Shown: in pieces, positions 39,001 through 53,200 of the stretch
Numbering within the stretch: position 1 is the first letter of the stretch
Layout: each line of letters begins with the position of its first letter
Origin: Paraescarpia echinospica
Lineage: Eukaryota; Annelida; Polychaeta; Sabellida; Siboglinidae
Direction: 5' to 3'
DNA: 64,000 bases
Assembly: GCA_020002185.1 (NCBI GenBank)
Contig: CM034534.1
Location: 31,597,573-31,661,572, forward strand
Made by a program: the position numbers and the translations under genes
Notes under the pieces: generated by a model
The model's input: the letters and a program-made list of their open reading frames with translations, nothing else
Told to the model about the DNA's origin: nothing
Databases searched by the model: none

Positions 39001-41149
39001 TATATTTTAGTGATATCCATGGACATTTAATAATTTATATAAAGTATTTAACATGTTCATGTGAACAAATTTGATTTATTCTTTTATTTTTCATATATTC
39101 ATATGTGCAACATAAAAAAGGGGTTGTTGTGTAAACTTAATTTACTGTTTCGTTTTTGTTGTTTGTTTGAGTGAGAAGCGACCGAGTTGGTTTATGTTGA
39201 ATTAACTATTGAGCTATAAACTAGAATTATGACATTTGCCAGGAATGTCTATATAAATTAGTGTTACCATTTTACTGTACGGCTTCTTGTTTTTGTTCTT
39301 ATGATAGTCATATGATAATGAATGACCTTTGACCTCTTCCTGCAGACTGCTGGTGCAGAAGTGTTTGGCACTGAAGGATTGAAGGAGTATCACGGATCAC
39401 TCTGGTCCTGTATCCGTAGGGAGGTAAAGCATCAGCTCTGGCTCCCACCAGTATATAGTAATCACCGTCCAAGATACACTAGCTCTACCCACAAACTAAA
39501 TGTGCATTTGAAATTTTCTTTTGCCATGAAATTAAACTAAATAGTAAATATACAGGAAAACGACAATACCTTTGTGCCATGTCGTTAAGCAATCGACAGT
39601 GCTAGGATATGCATCGTTGGAAAACACTTAATTATGAATTTGGTTTATCACCTGTGTCACAAATTCATAGTTTCCTTTATATGCGCAACAAAAATGTAGG
39701 CATTGTTTACACCAAAGAGTGCCACTTTCCGGGCCTTGTTTTGACATTATACTTTCAGGTAGCAATAAGCTATCTTAGTGACAAAATTAAGTTATTATTT
39801 ACGCATTTATATGTAGGTATGTCACACTAGCTTATCAGAAATGGATGCACAAGCAGTATATTACATTTTTAGTTCATATGTTTTTATTTAAAGAAAGTGT
39901 GACCCAAAAGTAAATTGAATAATTTGTAGTAATTGTTTAATGTCTGCATCATATATGATACAGCTTGATATGCCATATTTTATGCCAGCTTTAGCCGAGG
40001 AAGTTTTTCATGTTTTTTGTTTTCAAAAAGCTAACTGCTATTTATTAATTTTCAGATATTTTCTGCTGTAAATGATACCCTGCAGAGGGCAGCACTGTCT
40101 GCACTGACAGCCATGGTGACGGCATTGTCAAATAATATTATGGAGGTAATGTCCACAGTGAGTCTTAAGGGGTACGGAAATGCCATCGATCTAACAACTA
40201 GCACCTTTTGACATGGCCACCATCTTTTTAAAATGTTCCCAAATTACAACAACGATAGTTATCAAATGCATATTCCTCTTAAATTTCAGTAACACATGGA
40301 GGATTGTTTTGATAGTAAGCTTGATTTGTATTGGTATGTAACCATAAGTGCAGTAATGTTATTACAGAAACATATTTTTTGCATTAAGGTTTGCCTGGGT
40401 GTTAATATGTGGAACTTAGGGATAGGACCACCAACTTAACAAGTCCAACAGTTTTTGTAAGTCTAAGTTCTGTTGAGGGTTATATGCCAGTATAACAACA
40501 CATTCAAGAAGTTTCAAGATCAGGGCTGTCTAAAAATTACACAAAGCAGGAATCTTTGTAAGTTGGTACCAGTATATGCAAAGAAGGGTTCATTTTTGTT
40601 ATTTTCTTCAGGTTTTAAAAGTTAAATTGTCATTGATGTTCTTTCATGGTAACCTTTTCTTTACAAGGATACTGGTAATAATTTTTGTAATTTTAATGTT
40701 TTTCCTACATTTATTGTGTTGGATAACAATAGTTTGTGTCAAGCTTTCCACGTAAACACGTATTATATGTTAGTTTTTAATGCCATTGCACAGTGTTATG
40801 ATTTTTTAGGACAAGTCAGAATTTCAAGAATTCATCAGTCGTGTATTTGAAGGTAAGGTCAAACATCTGTGGTGTATGACATTTTCATGATTGTGTAAGA
40901 TAGTTTTTACCGAAAAAAATGATATGTCATAAAATCCCATAATTTGACTTGCTGGGTAAATATGCCTGTACTACAACATTCACTAGACTATACTGACTGA
41001 ATGATTTAACATTTAAAAGTCAATAGAATCATTATTTTTTAAAAATTCTAAGGAATGCAACAATGTTTGACAGAAAATGCACCATTAATGTTTGGTTCCC
41101 GAGATGGAAACTGTCTAGGAGAAAAACATTAACACATGCACGGAAGCAT

Positions 41150-41204
<55 letters not shown>

Positions 41205-44200
41205 TACGTACATACGTACATACAAAAACATATAGCAACCAGGAGGAACTCGGTTTAAACCACATCGTCCTAGCTCTTTCATAGGTTCCTTCTACCTCTC
41301 CTATTCAAGGGAAGGAAGTTTTAACTTCAAAAAAGCAACATTTTGAAAAACGAGGTCATTTAGACTCGTATTGGCTGCTGTGTTTTAATCTATGGCTTCA
41401 TGAATGCAGGTATTTTATTAATTTTGGATTGATTGTCACGGAAAACAAACTGGACATCGAAAGATTCGATTATAAAGTATGCATTTCTACCAAAATCACA
41501 CAATTGATGGGATATGACCTAGATAGCTATTTTTGGCTCGTGTGCAGAATAAGCCTGTGTCACTTAATACCAGGTTCACTGTGACGGGTCACATATGTGT
41601 TGTGAATCTCGTGGATGAACACATTTTTACATGACTGCCTCAGTACAAGTAATGGGAACAGTTTTACTTCCAGTATATTTCAGCTAATGTTCTGTGTTGG
41701 TTCATTCAGCTTTTGAATTATGAGATTTTGTTGGATGCCCTGATTGAGTGTGCCTGTGTCTGTGCGACAGATACGATACGTCACCTGCAGGAACCTACGC
41801 AGCAGCTGATTGGTCCAAGCAGCCAAGCCCTCCTGGCGGTAGCAGAGGGGTCTGACCCTGCATGTCAAAAAATCATCAGTCGTGTAGTTCCGTTGTTACT
41901 GGAACAGTTTCACTCTAGTCAACAGGTGAGAGGGACTGGTTAAAGGCACCGATTTTATTAACAATTGATCACTCTTTTGACAGTGAAGCTAACTTTGATA
42001 GGTGTTTCTTTTAAGAACCTGCAGCTCAAAGTGTTTGTGAGTTTCCAGACATTTTTGTACTTTTGGCTCAAGTCCAGTCTGTTTTTCCTTGATCTTATAA
42101 TTACATTAGACTTATTTGTCAGAATTAGTGATGTGATGTAAATTTATGTCAGACATCCCCATTGCCCACTATCTTTCATGCGGTAAGCATTGACCCTGTT
42201 GATTTTGTGACACTCGTAGTGCTTTACATGTCATTTTTGTAAAACATTGTCGCATGTACTTAGAATTTTTGGATAACGGTTCCTTTTACATGCCGGGTAG
42301 ATAGGTTAGTTGTTTAATTTGTGTCATTAATGCAGTTTTGTTCTGCCCAAACCATAGTCTTTTGTTCTGCCCAAACCATAGTCTTACTGAATAAAAAATA
42401 CAATACATTTAATTTTGTTCTGCCAGACCCTCTGTATCCATGATAACAAACAAAATGTCCACCATTTAGAAAAAAATATTGGCTAATGTATAAACACTGC
42501 CATTCTTGATGGGACGAAGATAGAATTATAATTGTTGCGAATCTACTGTTGGTATACATTCTAAAAACATTTAGTAACTTTCAGAAAAAAAACATGGTTT
42601 TTGGCAATCAATACTGGTTTAACTGTCAAACAGTAGATTATCTTAATTATTTTGTGCAGAGGAGAGTGCTGAATGAAACAGTCAAAAGCTTATTTGGTTA
42701 GCATAATTACTACCAGAAATAATTGATTTTCAATTTTGTTTATAGTATTTGATATCAGCATGCCTGATCTGTAAATAAAAAATGATTTGAACTATGTAGT
42801 TGTAATATCTTAAAGTTTTTGTTAATCATTTTATAGTTTCTGTTTATATTTTATTACAATTTTTTATAGGAATTCTCTCTTTTTCAGACCACCCAGAAGA
42901 AAGGTGTCCTTGAGGTTTTGTTGCAGTTCGTCAAGATCTGTGGAGAAACGTGGCAGAACAGGCAAGGTAGGATTTTCCTGAGCAGACTGCATGGCAGTGT
43001 TTTGTTTACCTCACTGCAGAAAGGTGTATAGAGTTTGGAGAAATTTAATAAGTTATTCCAACATGTCAGTTTGTATTCACTATGCTTAATGGAAAACAAA
43101 AGGAATTGTTTTTGTGTATGCATCTAAAAGAGATAATAAACACTAACCTTTTTCAACCCCAGTCAAGTATTTTATGCCAGTAGTTTACTAGAATAAACTT
43201 ATTGAAGTCATAGAATTTAAACTGCATGGACAGCGTCATTGTGATAGAAAGCTTGACGTCATTAGGTCCTACACTTCCCAGTTCGCCGGTTGTCAAAATG
43301 GGCACATTAGTCAAGTTTGTGTCAGTTACTAACCCATATATTTTGGTTAACCGTTTGTTAGTGTTTTTGATGATATTTTCTCAGCTGAATATGCCACTTT
43401 CAGTGGTGTAAGTAATTTTTAGTCCTTTGGCCGAAGGTCCAAGGGACTATTGCCATCACTCGGCGTCCGCCATCCTCCGTTAGCTGCCGTATCTCAGAAA
43501 CCGTTCAGCAACTTTTTCTCTAATTTTGCATAGACATATCTTAGGGCACTGCCACTATGCACGAGAAATATGTATTTGATTGAATCATTTTAAGGGCTCC
43601 CTAGGGCCTCCAAGGACCCCAAAACTGGTGAAAATGTAACATTTTGCCTATTTTTTCAAAAACTGTTCAGCAACTTTTTCTCTAATTTTGCATATACATT
43701 TCATGTGGTAGTGTCACTTTACACAAGAAATCTGTATTTGATTGAATCATTCTAAGGGCACTTAATGACCCCCCAAAAAGGACCCCATAACTGGTAAATT
43801 TTCACATTTTGCCAATTTTTTCAAAAACTCCTATGTAACTTTTTCTCTAATTTTGTGTAGACAATTCATATGGTAGTGCCACTATAAACAAGAAATCTGT
43901 ATTTGATTCAATCATTCTAAGGGCTCCAAATGTCCCCTAAAATGCAATTTTTTTAAACTAAATGCTCTACTGTAGCAGTAGCTCTAGCAGGCTTCCAGTC
44001 CTTTTGTTCAACTAATCCCTTTTCCCACAATATCTGTCACACCTCACTGTGGCTGGCTGGGTAAAGTGTGACTAATCTGTAATTGGTCACTGGCAAAGGC
44101 TTGGGTCACTGTGGTTGGTGGTAGGAAGTATGACTAATCTGTAATTGGTCACTGGCAGAGGCTTGGGTCAACAAACACAGCACTTTGTACCTGAAACAGA

Positions 44201-47200
44201 ACACTATTCCCCTTCCCAAAACATTTGTCACATGCGGAGTCTGTGTCTTGTATGGATATATATTTTTATGCAGTTGTTTTATATAAGCAGAAAGTTAATT
44301 GAAATTAGTTATTCTTAGGCCACAGAAAAGTAATTCCCGGTTTCTCATCGATGCATGTATTTAAAAATATGTGCCACAACATTTTATTTTCTATTATAAT
44401 TATTCCTCTAAATGCAAGATGTGGTGCAATAAGTGAACAGTAAACCTATAAACATTTTACTTCCATCATAACCCTTAATGATGTGTAACTATGATTCACC
44501 AAAAAAACATTTGATTAATAATTACCTACTGATTTATGCCGAGCAGAAACTGTTTCTGCAAAAAACATTTGATTAATAATGACCTACAGGGTTGTTTGAT
44601 TTATGCCGGGCAGAAACTGTTTCTGCCTGGCAGAAACAGCAACAATAGGAAATACATGCCATTGATAGGCAAACGTGTTCTTTTTATGGAAAATGTCAGT
44701 TTCTCTCTGTATCTGTCTATGTATGATAACCATTTGTCTGCCATGCTCACAATAAACATCACATGAATGATAAAAGGAAGATCACTGCCACTTAACTTGT
44801 GGATTATTATTATTATTAAACTGCTCTGCTACTGCTTGGTGGACAGTAAGTTGCAACTGTCTTTGAGTTTGTTTACATTTTGACAAACTACTATTATGTA
44901 GCACTAATTTTTGAATGAATCACATTTTGAGAATGCATGTCATTGTTTGCGGTGTAACTTTTGTATGCTTCATTTTCTGCTGCTACAAGTTGCGTTCGTC
45001 TGAAAGATTATTCAATTACCTATCCAATGATAATAAATATGTTGTGGTGTTGGAAATATATAGCTTTGGTATATTGTACACGAGGGTTGTGATAGGAAAC
45101 TATTGGACATTGCGACAGTCCAGAAAGACAGTATGAGATGTGTCACTCAATATATGAAGTGTGACTTTCAGATACTTCATTTTGTAGTGCTATGGATTAT
45201 GATGGGCCTCTCCATTAGCTCCCTATATATTTATGTGAAATATATCATTATGTGATTAAAATATTTCAGAACAGGCTAATGCTAAGCTGCAACTGTCTTT
45301 GAGTTTGTTTACATTTTGACAAACTACTATTATATAACACTAATTTTTGAATTGGCACGACTAATGCTAATATATCCCACAAAATGACTTCTACAGGAAA
45401 CAACGTTGGTGTAAATTATCATCCCATTATTCTTACTGACAAACACCTGTAAGTTAGGTGAGTAACACCTTCGAAGTTCTGACAGCAGGACACCACCTTC
45501 GGTGAAGTTGAGACAAAAGTTTGACAAAGGCTTCAAGTTCAAACGGTCTATCACCGTCCAGCTGACTCATTTTTTATTTTCTTTAGACTACCTTTTACTC
45601 TCAAATAATCTGTCCTCTTAATTTTATACATAAAAACATAATCTGGCATAACCTTATACATTTTTGTAGCAGCACATTTGTACTTCCAGTGTATCATATA
45701 TTTATCACTTGTTGTGTATTACACCCAGCTGTGGAGCTAAGATTCTCTGCCTGCTATTGTTTGATGGAAACTGTGACTAATCTGTAATTGGTCACTGGCA
45801 GTAGCTTGTTTCAACAGACAGCATTAAGCCACTAGACCCCTGTTAAACTGGACAGTTGCCTGTAGGTTTTAAACTGTGAGAAACAGTGAGTCTACCTGTT
45901 GCTCTCAAATAATCTGTCCTCTTAGTTTTATACATAAAGACATAATCTGGCATAACTTGATAAGTCTTTGTAGCAGCACATTTGTACTTCCAGTGTATCA
46001 TTGCAACATAACATACATATTACATACTGTGTGCCACATTTGAATGTTGTGCATGTAATATTTCCATGCAATCCATTTGCATATATAATTTCAACAGCCG
46101 TTTTCTTCATTTTTATTTTTTGACCCCTACCATGTTCAATGCTCATATCATTTTTGAAACTGTGTAAAGCACAAGGATGTAAGAAAACAATGTTACAATT
46201 TTTCTGACTTATCACTCATTTGGTCAGCCGGGGTCACTTAGTCGTATTAGTCCAAAGGACTTCAGGGCCACTTGGCCCATTTTTTATGTATATTATGACA
46301 TGTTTGTATCCAAAGATGACACAACAGGCATAAATCACCACTGAATATGCTTTGTCATTAATGTGTAAAAAATTGCTATTCCAGTATGGTGTATAGTGTC
46401 AGTCTTATGGCATTATAAAAGTTGTTCATGCATATAAGAATGTAACTCAGCTTCTAAATCAAAGGGAATATGAGAAACCAATACATGAGCTGACGTATTC
46501 TTACATGTGTCAAGCAAAACGTGATTATGCATCGTCATAGCCAATCACTGTTCAACATCTACGTTTCTAACGTGAGTTGTTTCCGCTTACAGATGAGAGC
46601 CCCCTGGCGCCCTACCGTGATTCCATATTTACTATCTTCGTCTCCTTGCTATGTGGCGCCACTGTTGAACTGCGCTCTTTTGCTCTCTCTGGTCTGACTC
46701 AACTGCTCGGCACGCCAAATATGGTGATTGACACGGAGAGACCTCTGGTGGCAGAACATTTCGTCAGAACATTACTTGGTGATCGGAACCCAAAAGTGAG
46801 GTAAAGAATGAAATCACATACTTTGTTTTGATAATCTTGTTGTTATTAGGAAGAATTTATAAAGCGCCATGTCTCTTGGTTAAAAAACCTGCTCAAAGAC
46901 GCTACCAATATAAAACAAGTAAATAAATATATATATATACACTGTATATATAGATATAAGCTAAATAAATAAGTTAATAAATAGGTTAAATAATATGTTA
47001 AATAATAGGTTAAATCAATGAGTTAATTCAATAAAATAAATAAATTGAATACAATACTAAATTGACTTGGTAAATTAGATATGCATAACATTAAGAAGAC
47101 AAGCCAAATTTAAAACAAATAAAAATTATCAACTTAGTTAAAAATGCATAAATAGTCAACTTCACTTAAATGTCACTTCAGCTGTCAACATAGTGTTCTA

Positions 47201-50200
47201 TATGCTATATGTCTTGAATGTTGCCACTGAGTTAGCGTCTCTGACAGCAGGAGGTAGGTTGTTCCACAACGTCTGTCTTGCCACAGAGAATGACCGCCGA
47301 CCATACCATTCAAGGTGGTACTGCGGTACTGTCAATAGACCTTGACCGGCGGATCTGAATGGTCGCGTCGGTGAGTACGATGTCACCAGTGACGTCAGAT
47401 ACTCTGGGTCGAGGTGGTGAACAGGGCGATACACGAGTAGGAGAATCTTGTATTCAATTCGTTGGCGAACTGGCAACCAATGAAAATTGAACAGAACTGG
47501 TGTGATATGGTCTCTTCTGTGGGTCCCAGCATATAGTCAGTAAAATATTTAAACATGCAAAGAACAAAACTTGCGGCTGTAGCGCACCATACTAAATGGC
47601 CACACACACTCAGTGACATTTACTCCCGACATCATCAACATCAAACGAGCTGGTTGCTTCGTGACACACAAATGACCATGTTTGAGCGGGCATAGTGACA
47701 TGAGTTCGCAATGAACAGGCTTCATATTTGGCACATTACTTGACAAGAGCATTAAGTTTACGTATATGAAGTTTGAAATAAATTGAAAAATCCAATTCAC
47801 ATATTCTTATTAAATATATTTTGTCTGGCAACATAGTTTGTACGCTTTATGTTTCTCTGTGTATATTTGTGACAGAGATGAGGCAGTGAATGCTCTAGCA
47901 AGCATGGCAGCTTTGTATCCATCCATTGTCAAGGATTCAGCCCTGCAGATGATTGTATCCCAACTAAACCAAGGTAAGATTTATACAATATCTGCCCTCG
48001 TAGTGGTAAAGATATTGTTAAGGATACAGCTCTATAGACAATTGGTCAGGCTGGACGAAACAATGCACTATCTCTTCAAGAATTCCAGTGTGACACGTGA
48101 TGACAACCATGAGTTATACACAAGAAAGTGATTCCACTTGTGATCTTTGTTTTCCCGTCATGCCATTCATCACGGGACAATTCCAGGAACTTGCAGAAAT
48201 ATCCCCACATATATCTGCTACGACTACCTTTAGTATTTTATTGTTTTGTATACAGTTTGAGTGTTTCACGGATGCAACATTCGACTTCATATAACTTCAA
48301 TGTATTTATTCTAGAATTAAGAATAATATCGTAATAAATTTGTGTTTACAGAACCAATGAGTGCAGATGAAAGCCATAACAATGAATCTTCAGCAACGCA
48401 CAAGTTTCTCCTGAATGCCCTAGCAACAGTGTCTGCAGTGCACATCCACGTTGCCATGGAATCGACATCAACATTTGTGCAGCACCTGGAACGGCTCCTT
48501 GCCGAGAGTAGGTGTCGCCCTCTGGGGGTCAATTTCTTCTCAGTGATTCTGATATATTTCTTCACACTGGTTCATTTGAGTCTGGAGTGGTTCTTAATGG
48601 TTACAAACGTGTTATTCATAATTCAATGTTTTCATGTGCTTTTACTCTTGGGGAGTATTTTGAAACTTGTTGTTTAGTTAATGTTCATATTACTAACTTG
48701 ATACTGACTCAATGTCATTACCTATGAACCCTACCCAAGGTTGTCATCAATATTACATACATCAGTTTTCTCATGTCAGTTTCATTATGATGAGTTCATC
48801 ATGTTAACTTTGTGAAATCGTGCCATTATTGTTGCAGGGTATCAATCAGTCAATCACAATACATTATTGTCCCTTGGGAGGGAAATTCACTTGTAGTGTA
48901 GAGCAGCATATTAAAACAAATGTACATGCAATATAAAAAATGTATTTAAAAAAAAGTAATAAAAGTTATATCGGTTAAATAAATAAGTTAAATATGTTAA
49001 ATAAGTTAAATAAGTTACAACAATTTTTAGTCTTTTGTGCTGAAGGTCCAAGGGACTATTGCCATCACTCTGCTTCCGCTGTTAGCTGCCATATCTCAGA
49101 AACTGTTCAGCAACTTTTGTTCTAATTTTGCATAGACATATCTTAGGGTACTGCCACTATGCCCGAGAAATCTGTATCTGATTGAATCATTCTAAGGACC
49201 CCGTAGGGCCCCCAAGAGCCCAAAAAGCTGGTAATTTGTCACATTTTGCCTATTTTTTCAAAAACTGTTCAGCAACTTTTTTTCTAATTGCATAGATGTA
49301 TCTTAGGGTACTGCCACTATACACAAGAAATCTGTATTTGATTGAATCATTCTAAGGGCACCTCAGGGGCCTCCAAAGTGCAAAAGTTTTACATTATCTA
49401 GTGATGTGGTTTTGAGAAGGGCCCTTGAGACCACCCCCAACAGTAGATGTTGTGTAATGTGTCAGAAACTGTGCCCTGGCCTCACTCCACTCTGCATTGT
49501 TCCATTGAGACCTTGACTAATCTTTAATTGGTCACAGGCAGAGCCGACACATTTGACCTCTGTTAAACTCAGTTGCCTATTGATTTTCTATAATTGCAAG
49601 TTGTGTTTATTTTGATGTTCATTTAATGATTATAAAATGGTGTGACTGTGGTGTCTATTGGTTAAAGATGTATTGTCACCTGTAGGTGACAAACATAGAA
49701 AATTAATATTCTGGACAACTATAGAGTGAAATATCCTACACTTTATTGATATCAAATGCATTCTACTGTTCTGTTTACACTTGCCATGCCTTGTGTAGAC
49801 ATGGTACTATGCAAATCAGTTGTATCAATATAGACTAATAATTACAGATTCACAATATAGTTGACATCTAAAACAACCAAATGTCAACCATTAGAAGAGT
49901 TGACATAGTTCCGCTATACATTAGAAATCTGTATTTCCCAGTTTCTCATCAATGCATGTATTTAAAGACAACATTTTATTTTCTATTATAATTATTCCTC
50001 TAAATGCAAGACATGGTGCAATAAATGAACAGTAAACATGTCAACATTTTACTTCCATCATAACTCTTTATGGTCCTTAACTATGATTCACCAAAAAACA
50101 TTTGATTAATAATTACCTATAGGGTTGTTTGATTTCTGCCCAGCAGAAACGGCAACAGTAGGAAATACGTGCCATTGATAGGCAAACATGTTCTATTTAT

Positions 50201-53200
50201 AGAAAATGTCAGTTTCTTTCTGTCTACATATGATAACCATTTGTCCGCCCTGCTCACAATAAACATCACATGAATGATAAAAAGAAGATCACTGCCACTT
50301 AACTTGTGGATTATTATTATAAAACTGCTCTGCTACTGCTTGGTGGACAGTTAATTAGTGGATCATGTTCAAATACATCAGGACGTTTTTCACACCTGCA
50401 TGGAAGTTTAGGCTCAGTAGGCTTGTGTGAAAAGGATAGTTGGCAGACGAACTAACTTCAGAGCACCATTGCATCAATTTAGCCATGCAGCAGTCACACT
50501 GTCCCAGTGTCTGATGCTATCTTTTGCTCTCAAATAATCTGTTCTCTTAGTAGTACACATAAAGACATAATTTGGCATAACTTGATAAGTTTTTGTAGCA
50601 GCACATTTGTACTTCTAGTGTATTAGTGCAACATAACATACATACTGTGTGCCACATTTGAATGTCATGTATGTAATATTTCAATGCAATCCATTAGCAT
50701 ATATAATATAAAACTTCAACATCCGTTTTCTTCATTTTCACTTTTTGATCCCTACCATGTTCAATGCTCCATAACTTCGCCAATTTTTGTAGCAGTCATA
50801 ATTTTTGAAACCGAGTAAAGCACCCTACCTAACCTTTACAAGAATGTAAGAAAACAATGTTACAATTCTTGGTCAGCCGAGGTCACATATCGACGTATTA
50901 GTCCAAAGGACTTCAGGGCCTCTTGGTCCATTTAAAAAAAGTTAAATCATCTCACAAATCATCTCAGGTTCACTCAGTGTCAGAGTGGCAGGGAAGACTG
51001 GCAGAGATGGAGGGGAACAAAGGTCAGTTACTCTTTCATTAGTCTTATTGACGAGGGAACAAATGGGTTTTGAGTGCGGTTCAATTTGCGGTGAGGGAGT
51101 TGAAAGCGGCAGCCAGAAGGAAGTAGTTTATAACATGGAAACAGGGGATGTTCAGGGTTTGAGGAGACATTCCTTCCCTTTCTCTCTGACCATTGCCTGT
51201 ATAGATCCTCTAGACTGGTCTGCTTTTTTTCCCACCATCTTGCCACTAACCCTGACTGTTCGTGCCAGAGTGTTGCGATGCACGATACTCAAGCCGCCGT
51301 ACCACACAAGAAACCCAAATGGTAAACGCATTGAACGGGTTAACTCAGCCAAATCTCTGGGTATATATCTAGACTGTAAGCTGTCATGGTCGGAACATAT
51401 TAAGGAAGTTTGTTCAAAGGTGTCTAAGTTATCAGGTTTATTTTATCACATGGCCTCTTTCATAAATGCCGATATGGTCAGGCCATTATATTATGCCTAT
51501 GTATTTCCCCATATTAATTATTGAATTATATGGATCAGCTTGTAAAACTAACTTAACTAAAATACAAGTTCTTCAAAATCTATTACTTAAAACATTAGCA
51601 AAGCGTAACCGTCGTGACAATGCCACTGTCTTGCATCGGGAACTTTATATACTTAAAATTCATGAACTATTTAATTAAACTATAATTTGATGTTCTAATA
51701 TTTGTATATAAACTGCGTACGAATCAACTTCCTAGTATATTCAACCAATTTTACAAACGTAATAGAGAGTTCATGAACAGAAGTTTACAATTAATATATA
51801 CCGAGATGTAATTATAGAACTGGAGAGAACTCCCTGAAAGTAATAGGGGCTCGATTTTGGAATAAACTACCTGTAGACATTACAAATTCAAAAACGCTAA
51901 ATATTTCTAAGCATAAAGCCAGGAGCTTTATAATTGGCATTAATTAAAGTTTAAATCAATTATATATTGTAAAGAATTCGCTTGTGAATTCTCTTATATT
52001 GGTACATCTCAAGCTTTAATTTACGGAAGTCGTTAACCTGAAGCTATTGTAATTGAATGCACTGTATAACCTTTATATACATAATATTATGAATGTGGGA
52101 GTACACTATATAAGTTATACTTCTCTGGTAGCCACCTCATCTGTTTTACATTAGTCTTGAATTATATTGTATATCATCTGGATGAGTTTACTTACTTACT
52201 TACTTAAATTGTGATAGTTTCACCAAGCTAGTTTCATCACAACTGTTTCACTGTGTCAGTTTTATCACACCAGCCTAGTTGCATCATCATTTGAATCATT
52301 AAATTTGTTATAAAACATCTCTAATGCAAACATTGTTCTTTCTCCTTGTTCCCTGCGGTACAGGGTGAGGGTGAGGGACAGGTGTGAGGGTCAGGTACAG
52401 GGGTGAGGGTCAGGTACAGGGGTGAGGGGCAGGTACAGAGGTGAGGGACAGGTAAAGGGGTGAGGGGCAGGCACAGGGGCGAGGGGCAGGCACAGGGGTG
52501 AGGGGCAGGTACAGGGGTGAGGGGCAGGTACAGGGGTGAGGGGCAGGTACAGGGGTGAGGGTCAGGTACAAGGGTGAGGGGCAGGTACAGGGGTGAGGGG
52601 CAGGTACAGGGGTGAAGGGCAGGTACAGGGGTGAAGGGCAGGTATAGCATTGTTATACCATTTGTTCTCTTCTTTCTCTCCATAGTTTACTATCCGCATC
52701 CCCCCTCTGTCCTTCTTTCATCCTCCAATGACCCACTCATATCTCTTTCCCATCTCAGCTGTGGCCTTTCCCTGTGTCCTTGATGTTTTTCAGTCCATGC
52801 TCTATTTGCTAGTTAACCTGCATCCATCACAGTAAAGTTTTGCACAGTTTTAGTATTTAACAACAGTGCAATATTCCCACTTGTGTTTTCAGACACAACA
52901 TCAGATGGCTCACTGCAAGAAGCTGAGGTCACATGTCAGTGTTTACACCAAGTGACAGATGCGTGTGTAACAGACAGTTCTATCGTGCAATATTTACGCG
53001 AGAATCTTCTTTTCAAGTGTGTGAGCATCCTTTTACAAGGTTCCCTGGTGGACTGTTCAGGAACTGAATGGCTTGTAACAAATTCGTCAATAGTAGAACT
53101 TCTTTCGGGCGTTGTGCGAACAATAATTCAGAACCTGGACACTGCGTCCGCTGAAGGTGTCGTCTCAACAATGACAGAGATGTTTCTCGATAGTAAGCTG

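Noticed and set aside
41710..41770. Constitutive 5' part of MMS19 exon 12
   Set aside because: The frame does not follow from exon 11 (phase 1), and the acceptor at 41770 gives a better alignment with human. Kept only as a possible alternative.
52321..52683. 120-codon minus-strand frame (proline-rich repeats)
   Set aside because: By-product of the 19-bp G-rich array.
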